Assembly (NCBI GenBank): GCA_963663365.2
Contig: CAXXIH010000008.1
Coordinates: forward strand, 558,001-622,000
Length of the DNA stretch: 64,000 nucleotides
Origin: G963663365 sp963663365
GTDB taxonomy: Bacteria; Hinthialibacterota; Hinthialibacteria; Hinthialibacterales; G963663365
Reading direction: 5' to 3'
Below the pieces are notes generated by a model. That model was not told the origin of the DNA. It saw only the letters and a list, made by a program, of their open reading frames with translations, and ran no database searches. Made by a program: the position numbers and the translations under genes. Shown here piece by piece: positions 1 to 8,079 of the stretch. Each line of letters begins with the position of its first letter. Position 1 is the stretch's first letter.

Positions 1-1
1 T

Positions 2-499
2 ATCCTGGGCATTGTTAATAATGATCCATACGATCTTGCCCGGAAGGCCACAATCCGGTGTTCCAGTGAAACAGCCGAAGGACCGGGTCACCTTGTCATC
101 AACGGAATTCATCGCAAGACGGTGAATGCTTCGAATTGCTGGATTTCTAATGAGCAAAAAGGCCTTCCGCAATGGCTTGAACTCAGGTTTACGGAACCTA
201 AAAGGATCCAAGAAATCCACTTGACATTCGATTCAGGATTGAACCGTTTCCTCACCCTTACGCATAGCGACCGTCACAACGCAAAAATGATCCGGTCCGC
301 TCAACCCGAGACAATCCACAATTACGACGTCTGTGTCTTTGATGGGGAATCCACAAAAACGATTGCACGTATCGAAGGCAACCACCAGCGAAAAGTCATC
401 CACCGCTTCGATCCTCTTACAGCCCAAGGAGTCGGCATCACGATCCGAAACACAAACGGTGCTGCAAACGTTCGTCTATTTGAAGTTAGAGTTTATTGA
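2..499 (+). CDS. C-terminal part of a discoidin-tailed protein, probably a FAD-dependent oxidoreductase (5' end outside window)
   Basis: The reading frame is open from the left edge to the stop at 497-499, so only the C-terminal 165 residues are present. They form a beta-sandwich-like segment with the pattern PQWLELRF...IHLTFD...RRKVIHRF-like...VRLFEVRVY. That pattern is typical of the F5/8 type C-like tail found on secreted FAD-dependent oxidoreductases of Lentisphaerota and Planctomycetota-like bacteria. The tail probably binds a carbohydrate or the cell surface. The catalytic part is not visible, so the oxidoreductase assignment rests on resemblance of the tail and is an inference. The gene is followed by about 90 bp and then a small plus-strand gene. 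Confidence 0.6.
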   Translation: MLGIVNNDPYDLARKATIRCSSETAEGPGHLVINGIHRKTVNASNCWISNEQKGLPQWLELRFTEPKRIQEIHLTFDSGLNRFLTLTHSDRHNAKMIRSAQPETIHNYDVCVFDGESTKTIARIEGNHQRKVIHRFDPLTAQGVGITIRNTNGAANVRLFEVRVY

Positions 500-589
500 T
501 TGCATTGTATTATATATGAAATTAAGACATATGCTGGCAGATGTGTTACACTAAAGTTGTGGGGTGACCGTACTAATAATAGTGTAATT

Positions 590-856
590 ATGTCAACTTT
601 AACATACGAAGAATTGCTCAAATCCAAGGCACGACTGCCTGAGAATCTTCGCAGACTTAACGGTGCTGTGAGGATTCAAGCCTTGCTGGATTTCACAAGA
701 CGGCAAAAAGGTATTCCTATTGAACTACCAATTGACAAAAATGACCTTGAACCGCTTTTGGTTTCCGGTTTTATCGAGCTCAAACACTTAACCGAAAAAC
801 CGCCGGGTAGCGGAAAGTTCCGGGTAACCGTATTAGACGGAAAAGTAAAAGCGTAG
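590..856 (+). CDS. small hypothetical protein (88 aa)
   Basis: The frame starts with ATG at 590 and encodes a soluble 88-residue protein rich in charged residues, with no signal peptide and no membrane segment. I do not recognise a family. The N-terminal half is predicted helical by composition (EELLKSKARLPENLRRLNG); the C-terminal half carries a Pro-Gly turn (EKPPGSGKFRV). The frame could extend upstream to a TTG at 500, but that stretch overlaps the leader region and has no better ribosome site. No strong Shine-Dalgarno is visible before 590. The gene converges on the amidohydrolase gene with only 12 bp between the stops. Confidence 0.45.
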   Translation: MSTLTYEELLKSKARLPENLRRLNGAVRIQALLDFTRRQKGIPIELPIDKNDLEPLLVSGFIELKHLTEKPPGSGKFRVTVLDGKVKA

Positions 857-868
857 GAGCAACAAACT

Positions 869-1798
869 CTACCGATCCGAAACTCGCTGAAGCAAATAAA
901 CTTCATCAGCAAATTCAGCAAATCCTTGTGGCGGTCCCACTTCGATATCCGCGATAATTAATTCCTCTTCGGCATAATTCGCCTTGGCCAACACCAATCC
1001 GCGTGGAGAGTAAATAGCCGAAACCATCATGGGCACCGGACCGGCATTGTTGCATGAAACCACAAAATAGCCGTTCGATGCTGCGTTGCCGCGCAGAGTG
1101 CCATCCAAAACAGGAACTTTCCATTCCGAATTGCCATAGGCCGACGCCAGGTGCAGAACAAGCGCAGCGCCATCTTTGCGTAAAAGCCGCCACAGTTCGG
1201 GATAGCGCATATCCATACAAATAAGCATTCCCATTCGCAGCCCACGCCATTCAAATGTTGGCAAACGTTTGCCATCTTGAAAGAATTTACGTTCGTGCCC
1301 TGTCTGTTGAATTTTGTCGTAAAATTGGACGTTATTCCCTTTTTCATCAATGAAATACGCCCGATTTCGCCACACGTTTGCTTCATCACGCCAAGCCGTT
1401 CCGATTGCAATCGCCATTTTCAAAGACTTGGCTTTTTGTTGAATTAAACTCAACGCTTCTTCAGTCTTGCTTTGATCGACATAATCGCCAAGCGATACAC
1501 AGTCTTTGGGCGGATATCCGGTGAGACACGCTTCCGGAAAAACAATAAGGTCAGCCTTTTTTTCAGCAGCCCGTTCCAGTTGGCGTTGAATCGCCTCCAT
1601 GTTGGCCTTCAAATTCGGCTGGAGTTGAAACGGCCCGGCAGCAACACGCAGGCTGACAGTCTCCATTTGTTGCTCCGGCGAATCGGATGCAAACGCAAGC
1701 CCGGCTGAAAGCAAAACGAAGGCAGCCACGCCTAAACATAAAAGCATGCGGCAAGACAATGAAAGGATACATTTAAGGGTGTGATATATATTCATCAT
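869..1798 (-). CDS. secreted carbon-nitrogen hydrolase (nitrilase superfamily)
   Basis: This 309-residue protein starts with a signal peptide (hydrophobic stretch at about 18-36, probable cleavage near AFA-SDS at 37). The nitrilase-superfamily fold follows, with all three catalytic residues: Glu89 in FPEACLTGYP, Lys162 in YDKIQQTG and Cys194 in ICMDMRYPE. The family hydrolyses non-peptide C-N bonds such as amides, N-carbamoyl groups or nitriles. The signal peptide places this member in the periplasm or outside, whereas most family members are cytoplasmic. The substrate cannot be told from the sequence. No obvious operon partner: the next minus-strand gene upstream is 90 bp beyond a separate intergenic stretch. 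Confidence 0.8.
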   Translation of the reverse strand: MMNIYHTLKCILSLSCRMLLCLGVAAFVLLSAGLAFASDSPEQQMETVSLRVAAGPFQLQPNLKANMEAIQRQLERAAEKKADLIVFPEACLTGYPPKDCVSLGDYVDQSKTEEALSLIQQKAKSLKMAIAIGTAWRDEANVWRNRAYFIDEKGNNVQFYDKIQQTGHERKFFQDGKRLPTFEWRGLRMGMLICMDMRYPELWRLLRKDGAALVLHLASAYGNSEWKVPVLDGTLRGNAASNGYFVVSCNNAGPVPMMVSAIYSPRGLVLAKANYAEEELIIADIEVGPPQGFAEFADEVYLLQRVSDR

Positions 1799-1890
1799 AT
1801 GACCATTCAGTTAAAGATGGACATATGATTCGCATAGATACCGTCGCGTGTCAAGAATTCTCTCGAGCCGATATCGATACGCCAAAGAAC

Positions 1891-3207
1891 TCAAGGCTGA
1901 CTTTTAATAACTACGCGTTTAGCCTTGCCGGTAAAGCGTTCAAGCGTCTCCGGTTTAACAAGTTCGATGCGTGCGCGAATCCCGGTGATCTTATGAATCT
2001 CCCGGTCAATGCGATTACGGAGGGCCTGCATTTCGCGCATTTCATCCGAAAAGATTTCCGGATGCATTTCAACACGGACAGTTACTTCATCGAGCGAAGT
2101 TGGACGGTCGATTTCTATTACAAAATGAGGAGTTGCACCTTCCACTTTTAGAAGCGCCTCTTCAATTTGCGACGGAAAGACATTTACGCCACGAATGATC
2201 AACATATCGTCAGAACGCCCCACGACGCGTTCCATACGCACAGTCGTCCGCCCGCAGGGGCATGGAGAGTGGTGCAATCTGGAAATATCGCGCGTTCGAT
2301 ATCGCAGAATCGGCATGGCCTCTTTGGTTAAGGTGGTGAAAACCAATTCGCCCTCTTCACCTTCGCCTACAGTTTCCAGTGTTTCAGGATTAATACATTC
2401 CACAATGAAATGGTCTTCTTGAATATGCATCCCAGTACGAGCAGGACATTCGCCGCTTACACCCGGTCCGATGATTTCGCTTAATCCATAATTGTTAAAC
2501 GCAAAGATACCCAAAGACTCCTCAATCGCGGCGCGCATTTCATCGGTCCACGGCTCACCACCAAAATGTCCGAATTTCAGTGGCAACTCGCGAGCATTCA
2601 AGCCACATTTCCCGGCAACTTCAGCGATATGCAATGCATAGGTGGGTGTGCATACCAAAACTTCAGCCGCCAAATCCTGGAGAAGCATCAACTGCCGTTC
2701 CGTATTCCCGGACGCAGCCGGAACAACTCCCGCGCCGACACGTTCCACACCGTAATGCAGACCAAATCCCCCCGTGAAGAGCCCGAATCCAAACGCGATA
2801 TGAACAAGATGCTCCGCCCGCAAACCGCCGGCCACCAAAAACCGCGCACACAAATCCGCCCATAGTTCCAAATCCCGATGGGTATAGGCAACAAAAGTCG
2901 GCTTGCCTGTCGTTCCCGTGGAACCATGCACACGGGCAATCTTCTCTCGGGGTACGGCAAGAAATCCTAGAGGATAGTGTTCCCGTAAATCGGCCTTTGT
3001 CGTAAATGGGATTCGCCGAAGATCCTCAAGCGTACGAATGCTATCAGGCGAAATTTTCTCGCGGGCAAATACATTTTTGTAGAAGGGAACGTTGGCAACA
3101 CGTTCCACAGTTTGCCGAAGCCGTTCGACCTGCAATTTTTGAAGATTATTCAAATCAAGTGTTTCGGCTGCATCCCAAATACGGTTTTCAAAAGGAAAAG
3201 AAGTCAT
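1891..3207 (-). CDS. paaK: phenylacetate-CoA ligase (aryl-acetate/CoA ligase)
   Basis: This 438-residue AMP-forming acyl-CoA ligase activates phenylacetate-type acids with ATP and CoA, or in the reverse sense makes ATP-equivalent from aryl-acetyl-CoA. The nucleotide loop HGSTGTTGKP is at 94-103, GGEPWTDEMR and FNNYGLSEIIGPG lie in the middle, YRTRDIS precedes the CPCGRTTVRM motif, and the catalytic lysine is in GKAKRVV near the C-terminus (about 427-433). Length and motifs are standard for PaaK. It is the last gene of iorA-iorB-ACT-paaK, so it most likely handles the aryl-acetyl-CoA produced by indolepyruvate:ferredoxin oxidoreductase. One of three PaaK-like genes in the window. Confidence 0.9.
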   Translation of the reverse strand: MTSFPFENRIWDAAETLDLNNLQKLQVERLRQTVERVANVPFYKNVFAREKISPDSIRTLEDLRRIPFTTKADLREHYPLGFLAVPREKIARVHGSTGTTGKPTFVAYTHRDLELWADLCARFLVAGGLRAEHLVHIAFGFGLFTGGFGLHYGVERVGAGVVPAASGNTERQLMLLQDLAAEVLVCTPTYALHIAEVAGKCGLNARELPLKFGHFGGEPWTDEMRAAIEESLGIFAFNNYGLSEIIGPGVSGECPARTGMHIQEDHFIVECINPETLETVGEGEEGELVFTTLTKEAMPILRYRTRDISRLHHSPCPCGRTTVRMERVVGRSDDMLIIRGVNVFPSQIEEALLKVEGATPHFVIEIDRPTSLDEVTVRVEMHPEIFSDEMREMQALRNRIDREIHKITGIRARIELVKPETLERFTGKAKRVVIKSQP

Positions 3208-3278
3208 TGTTGTTCTGTTTTAATGTGCAAAATACAATATTCATCCTTCCAACCTAACGCAGGCAGAAAAGGAAAAGA

Positions 3279-3716
3279 CTATCCAAGTTCTTTTACGAGT
3301 TTCGGTATTACCGATGTATTGATGCCATGGTCTTGCAGGCATTGGATTGCAGCGGCCGAATCTTCAAAGCGCAGAACCATGGCCCCCGAAGATTCGCCGA
3401 TATCGTCAATGGCATAAAGATATTCCACATTGATTCCCGCTTCTTCCAATGGCTGAAGAATTTCGAGAAGTCCCCCAGGCACCTGCTTGGCTTCAATGGC
3501 AATTACTTCGGTGACTTTAACAACGCAGCCCGCTTTCTCCAGCAATGCCTTTGCCTGTTCCCAATGGGGAACAATCAAGCGTAAAATTCCGAATTGGTCG
3601 GCGTCGGCCAATGTCAAACCGATAATCGGAATTTTTGCATCGGCAAGAATCCGGCATGGAAGACTGAGCTGCCCCGGCTGATTTTCAACAAATACGGAGA
3701 GCTGATGGAGGATCAT
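3279..3716 (-). CDS. tandem ACT-domain protein
   Basis: The 145-residue protein consists of two ACT domains (about 4-70 and 73-140) and nothing else. The first opens with the typical LSVFVENQPGQL pattern. The second shows AIEAKQVPGGLLEILQPL and NVEYLYAIDD. ACT domains bind amino acids and regulate enzymes allosterically; proteins of exactly this tandem form are common next to iorAB and paaK genes. Here it lies between iorB (4 bp away) and paaK, and a paralogue sits at 14116. I infer that it senses an aromatic amino acid or aryl acid. The ATG at 3716 was chosen because it lies just after the iorB stop and begins the ACT pattern; a longer in-frame start would overlap iorB. Confidence 0.85.
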   Translation of the reverse strand: MILHQLSVFVENQPGQLSLPCRILADAKIPIIGLTLADADQFGILRLIVPHWEQAKALLEKAGCVVKVTEVIAIEAKQVPGGLLEILQPLEEAGINVEYLYAIDDIGESSGAMVLRFEDSAAAIQCLQDHGINTSVIPKLVKELG

Positions 3717-3720
3717 GATT

Positions 3721-4209
3721 TTATGCGCCTTGAGGTTTTCCGGCCGCCCGGCCCATGACAAACGCTTTTTCGTTCACATGGAACACTTTCTCGGGCAGAT
3801 TCGCCCGTACGGCATCCAGCCAGCATGAGTCATCGATATCCAAATAGGTGCTCAAAACACCCAAAAGAGCCACATTCAGACTTCTCTTATTGGGCAATTC
3901 ATTTTCATCAATACAGTCCGGTGTAATTAGAACACCGCCATCTTTGAGCAATGGCCGATTGTTTTCAATCTGATCGGCAGCCAAGACAACCAGATAATCC
4001 GCTTCGCCTTCGGGCACCATGGGGCTTAAGACTTCTTTCCCAAAGCGGACATCGCTGGTAACGGATCCTCCACGCTGGCTCATGCCATGGATTTCGCTTT
4101 TTTTGACATCCATTCCGGCTTTAAAGACCGTCTCGGATAGAATATCCGAGGCGCGGATAACACCCTGACCGCCCAATCCGGCAATTACGACATTGGTGAC
4201 ATTATTCAT
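3721..4209 (-). CDS. iorB: indolepyruvate:ferredoxin oxidoreductase, beta subunit
   Basis: The 162-residue protein begins with NVVIAGLGGQGVIRAS, the hallmark of the gamma-type domain of 2-oxoacid:ferredoxin oxidoreductases, followed by EIHGMSQRGGSV. With IorA it oxidatively decarboxylates aryl-pyruvates from Trp, Phe and Tyr transamination to aryl-acetyl-CoA and passes electrons to ferredoxin. The ATG at 4209 is preferred over one at 4224 because GAGG lies nine bases before it. IorB is usually near 190-200 residues, so this copy is on the short side. It directly follows iorA. Confidence 0.88.
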   Translation of the reverse strand: MNNVTNVVIAGLGGQGVIRASDILSETVFKAGMDVKKSEIHGMSQRGGSVTSDVRFGKEVLSPMVPEGEADYLVVLAADQIENNRPLLKDGGVLITPDCIDENELPNKRSLNVALLGVLSTYLDIDDSCWLDAVRANLPEKVFHVNEKAFVMGRAAGKPQGA

Positions 4210-4224
4210 AACCACAATCCTCAT

Positions 4225-5871
4225 TCAATCGCCGGCGGCGGCTGTTTCATGGACACAGGCTTCACAACTGACTTTTGCGGCGCGTTCGTATGCTTTAATT
4301 TTCTTTGCAGCAAGAATGCATGGACGGCGTGCCACAATCACAACGGGTTCACCACAATCAAGGCTCTTGCGCAACACAGATTCAAAATTATCTCTGTCGC
4401 TTGTGGGATCGAGCACATGAACACGTTGAATCCCGAGCGAACGTGCCAAATCCTCAAAAACAATCTGGTTGGTCGGCTGATGTCCAAGTGTTCGTCCCGT
4501 TCCCGGATGTTCCTGCTGGCCTGTCATTGCTGTGGTGCCGTTATCCAAAATGAGCACAACATGACCGCTTGGGGGTGGATTGTAGACCATTTCAACCAGC
4601 CCGGTGATTCCGCTATGCACAAAGGTGCTATCGCCGATCACGCTGACAACCCGCCGGGCTTGATCTTCCGGCAAGACATGCCTTAGTCCCAACCCGACTC
4701 CGATACTGGCTCCCATGCAGACACATGTATCCATGGCCTGAAAGGGCGGCAAAACGCCCAGTGTGTAACAGCCAATATCCCCGGCAACAATACAGTCAAA
4801 ATCACGTAGCGTTTCAAACACCGGGCGGTGAGAGCAGCCCAGGCATAACTGCGGAGGCTTACCTGGCATCGGCTTGGGCTCGGGGGAAGTATCACCGGCC
4901 AGTATCTTACGAACACGCCGGACATTTAATTCGCCAAACCGGAAATCTTCGGCTTTGCTTTCGACATCTATGCCCCGAGCGCGGATGGCATCTGCCAGAT
5001 AGGGGTCTCCCTCTTCGATTACGACGCATCGTTTCACACTTTCCGCGAACTCACGAATCATGTCAAACGGCAACGGGTAGGTCATTCCTAATTTAAGTAT
5101 CGAGGCCCCGGGGGCAGCCTCCCGGGCATGATTGTAAGTTACGCCGGATACAATCAGGCCCAACTCCTGACCATCAGAAATCGTCTGATTGGGGCCTTCT
5201 TGGTTATTCCACTCATCGATGACCGCCAATTTGTCACGTAAACGTTTATGGGCTGGACGGGCATAGGCGGGAATCATAACTCGTCCGGGAATATCCCGCT
5301 CAAAACTCGCTTCGGGCATATCTTGAGTTTTGCCATCATGCCGAACAAGTGTTTTGGAGTGGCAGATACGCGTTGTCATGCGCAACATGACCGGCGTATT
5401 CCAGCGGTTGGAGATATCCAAGGCCAGACGCGTGAAATCATACGCCTCTTGCGAATCGGAGGGTTCCAACATAGGAATCCCCGAAGCGACGGCGTAATGG
5501 CGGTTATCCTGCTCGTTTTGGCTTGAGGCCATCCCGGGATCGTCTGCCGAGATCAGCACCAAAGAGCCGCTTACACCCGTATAGGTGACTGTAAAGAGCG
5601 GATCAGCAGCGACATTAACTCCGACGTGCTTCATCGTCACCAATGTGCGCGCTCCACCAAAGGCCGCACCGATTGCGACTTCAAAAGCCACCTTCTCATT
5701 GGGGGCCCACTGTGAACGGCCACCAAGACGTTCAAAATTCTCCAGGATTTCAGTGGATGGCGTTCCGGGGTAACCGGTTCCAAGCGCGACGCCGCCCTGT
5801 AACGCCGCCAAGGCAACAGCCTCATTTCCACTTAATAGCATGGTGGGCAAGAGAGATACTTCGTTACTCAA
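4225..5871 (-). CDS. iorA: indolepyruvate:ferredoxin oxidoreductase, alpha subunit, lacking the usual C-terminal ferredoxin domain
   Basis: The protein carries the pyrimidine-binding domain first (GNEAVALAAL...TGYPGTPSTE, with GMASSQNEQDNR). The TPP/Mg-binding domain follows with CLGCSHRPVF, GDIGCYTLG and GDSTFVHSG...NGTTAMTG. It binds thiamine diphosphate and decarboxylates aryl-pyruvates. Usual IorA proteins are above 600 residues and end in a domain with two [4Fe-4S] motifs. This one (548 aa) stops soon after ARRPCILAAKK and has only a lone CEAC. The next gene begins at once, so there is no room for a frameshifted ferredoxin domain. The TTG at 5871 follows AGGA with seven bases spacing; an ATG at 5841 (MLLSGNEAV) is the main alternative. 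It heads the iorA-iorB-ACT-paaK unit. Confidence 0.85.
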   Translation of the reverse strand: MSNEVSLLPTMLLSGNEAVALAALQGGVALGTGYPGTPSTEILENFERLGGRSQWAPNEKVAFEVAIGAAFGGARTLVTMKHVGVNVAADPLFTVTYTGVSGSLVLISADDPGMASSQNEQDNRHYAVASGIPMLEPSDSQEAYDFTRLALDISNRWNTPVMLRMTTRICHSKTLVRHDGKTQDMPEASFERDIPGRVMIPAYARPAHKRLRDKLAVIDEWNNQEGPNQTISDGQELGLIVSGVTYNHAREAAPGASILKLGMTYPLPFDMIREFAESVKRCVVIEEGDPYLADAIRARGIDVESKAEDFRFGELNVRRVRKILAGDTSPEPKPMPGKPPQLCLGCSHRPVFETLRDFDCIVAGDIGCYTLGVLPPFQAMDTCVCMGASIGVGLGLRHVLPEDQARRVVSVIGDSTFVHSGITGLVEMVYNPPPSGHVVLILDNGTTAMTGQQEHPGTGRTLGHQPTNQIVFEDLARSLGIQRVHVLDPTSDRDNFESVLRKSLDCGEPVVIVARRPCILAAKKIKAYERAAKVSCEACVHETAAAGD

Positions 5872-6100
5872 TTTGGATTCCTGCTTGGTACAAAGCCGTA
5901 GAAGAATTCCCAATTAAACGGCTTATGATTTGATTCGCCGCATTTTTGCCGGCAGCGGATCTGGCAAGTGATATATGCAGCGGGTATAGATACAGAGCAT
6001 AGCCGGAAAGATGTTCAGATTCCATACGCAAATCCGCAAACTTGCCCAACCGAAAACCAATCTTAACAGAACTTAAACATGAATCACGGACATAAAAAAA

Positions 6101-6140
6101 GAGGCTGTGGGAGGGACGTTTCCGTCTTTCACCACAGCCC
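6101..6140 (-). terminator. bidirectional-type Rho-independent terminator after the porin gene
   Basis: GGCTGTGG at 6103-6110 pairs with CCACAGCC at 6132-6139; the loop contains a second small hairpin GACG/CGTC. On the minus strand the stem is followed by a T run (complement of 6094-6100), and on the plus strand by another T run (6144-6150). It lies just after the porin stop and separates that gene from iorA. Confidence 0.8.
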
Positions 6141-6181
6141 ATATTTTTTTATTCAATAAACAGTATATGGAAGAATGACAC

Positions 6182-7828
6182 TTAGAACTTCAGCATCATC
6201 TGATAACGCATAAAGAACGCATCGTCCGGACTTCCGGCGCCTGCCGGATCGTAATAATCACCAGGCATAAAGTACTCACCGAGCAGATGGCCGGAGAGAT
6301 ACTTGTTGAGTTGATAAGTAACCAAGCCAATCAGCAATTGACCACGCTCATCCTCATCGGGATTGATCAGACTGTTTTCCTCATCCGCCCAAAGATAAGC
6401 ATAGGAACCGGAGACATTTAACCGCTCCATCGGAGAGAAGCCAGCCTCGACCTGGGCAATGCGCATATTGGTCCAAGAGCCAAGGTCGCGGTCGGTCGGA
6501 CCATTCGCGGTTACCTTTAGCGGCACAAACGGGTCGTACAGCTGATAAATGAGACCTTCACTCCATTGCGGCCATTCGGCATAGAAGCTATCCCAGCCTT
6601 CGTACTCTTCCGTATCCGGGTCATCACCGGACATAAGGTAGTATCCTGCCTTTAGATAGGGTTTAGTTTGCACTTGATTGAAGGTATATCGACCATAGCC
6701 ATAGGCTGCCCAAGCATCACGATCAATGCTGTTTTCTCCTAAAGAATCAGTTCCGGTAAAGACCAATCCCATTGGATCTTCAATCTCGCCCCATTGGTAA
6801 CCGCCTTCAGCAACCAGCATCAGATTGCCATCCATGAGTTTTGTCGTGGCACGTCCACCGATCAACCAAGTATCCAGTTCCGGATCGATGAAGTGATCGG
6901 CGGTTAATGGCGGCGAGGGCCATGCGTTGCCGGGGAGTGTATAGTCATCAGCTTCATTGCGATTGCGATAAAGCAGATAAGGTTCAAGATGTACAGGAGC
7001 CAAGCGATCTGTTTTTCCATAAATCGCATAGAAATCCTCATCATCTGAGAATTGCTTATCACCTTCATAAATCTTGGAGTAGATAAAATCGATGGTCGAT
7101 TCATCCGCGAAGGTAACGACGGCTTTGGCGGCATCGAAGCCAATTGCCATTGAGCCAACATTCGACTGGCCATCCAGGATCAGAAAACCTTCACCATAGA
7201 TCAAATCCTGGCGTCCAAGGCGTAAGGAAAGCCAATCTGCGCCAAAGGGTGCATTCCAATCCATATACGCGGCATCGACAAACCATTCTTTATTACCGAG
7301 CAATGAATCGAAATCCGGATCCATGGCTAATGTATTGCCTTTATCATCAATGCCCCATTTATATTCATTGGCACCGCGGAAATAGCCGGAAAGTCCATCA
7401 TTCAATTCCGCCTTGAACCAAGCCCGGGAGCGCATCCGGAACCATTCCCATGAATCGTCATAGTTGAGTCCACCGGGAAGATCGAAGTTCCACATGTTAT
7501 CCATGGAAACACCGCGTAGACGCCAATCGCCTCCGAAGGAGTATTTGGGCGCATCGGGATCGGCGGCGGGTGCCGCTTCACGAAGTCCCTGGACTTCCTC
7601 TTTCAGGCTATCCAGTTGCGTCTGAACCGCCGGCGCCGATGTGCCGCCCCGTAATTCGCGCACTTCGGTCTGCAGGCCATCGACCTGTTTGCTAAGTGCC
7701 TTGTTCTGCTCCGCGAGTTCTTTGACCAACTTCTCTAGGTCGTCGACACGATCCGCAGAAGCCTGCGGGCAAGTGAGAGCAACAATGAGAAGGGCCGACA
7801 TACATAAACACAGGTAGTATTTCATCAT
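6182..7828 (-). CDS. outer-membrane beta-barrel protein (porin / alginate-export-like) with N-terminal coiled coil
   Basis: The 548-residue precursor has a signal peptide (about 1-25, ending CPQASA). A heptad-rich coiled coil follows at about 27-85 (DLEKLVKELAEQNKALSKQ, TQLDSLKEEVQGLRE), then a long region of alternating aromatic and polar residues typical of an amphipathic barrel. The last residue is Phe (MRYQMMLKF), the usual signal for outer-membrane insertion. The start of the barrel (FGGDWRLRGVSMDNMW) resembles alginate-export-type porins. The coiled coil may reach the peptidoglycan. Its place beside livKHMGF suggests an outer-membrane entry route for the same amino acids or aryl acids; the substrate is inference. 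Confidence 0.75.
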   Translation of the reverse strand: MMKYYLCLCMSALLIVALTCPQASADRVDDLEKLVKELAEQNKALSKQVDGLQTEVRELRGGTSAPAVQTQLDSLKEEVQGLREAAPAADPDAPKYSFGGDWRLRGVSMDNMWNFDLPGGLNYDDSWEWFRMRSRAWFKAELNDGLSGYFRGANEYKWGIDDKGNTLAMDPDFDSLLGNKEWFVDAAYMDWNAPFGADWLSLRLGRQDLIYGEGFLILDGQSNVGSMAIGFDAAKAVVTFADESTIDFIYSKIYEGDKQFSDDEDFYAIYGKTDRLAPVHLEPYLLYRNRNEADDYTLPGNAWPSPPLTADHFIDPELDTWLIGGRATTKLMDGNLMLVAEGGYQWGEIEDPMGLVFTGTDSLGENSIDRDAWAAYGYGRYTFNQVQTKPYLKAGYYLMSGDDPDTEEYEGWDSFYAEWPQWSEGLIYQLYDPFVPLKVTANGPTDRDLGSWTNMRIAQVEAGFSPMERLNVSGSYAYLWADEENSLINPDEDERGQLLIGLVTYQLNKYLSGHLLGEYFMPGDYYDPAGAGSPDDAFFMRYQMMLKF

Positions 7829-7896
7829 ACGAACCTCATCCCCCTGATGATTTTTTACGTTCTTAACTCACGCCACTGTTCGGTGACTCCTTATTA

Positions 7897-7982
7897 CTAC
7901 GGAATCCCGATATTAGGTTACAGCATTAGGATTTTCGCCTTGACGTCAAGGGGATTAATTCAAATTGTTAGGGATTCCGTAG
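7897..7982. repeat. 12-bp inverted repeat bracketing a 14-bp palindrome upstream of the porin gene
   Basis: CTACGGAATCCC at 7897-7908 is exactly inverted at 7971-7982 (GGGATTCCGTAG), 62 bp apart. Almost midway between them is the perfect palindrome CCTTGACGTCAAGG at 7938-7951. The element lies in the 251-bp gap upstream of the porin start (7828). It could be an operator pair or a small mobile-element remnant; no target-site duplication is visible. Confidence 0.55.
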
Positions 7983-8079
7983 GAACGTCGTCCCATTTTT
8001 CACGCCTTTAAGGACCAAATAGATCAAAATAGTCATTAAAGCCGTACTTTCCCCCTGAAGACACATACGTATTTATTCT

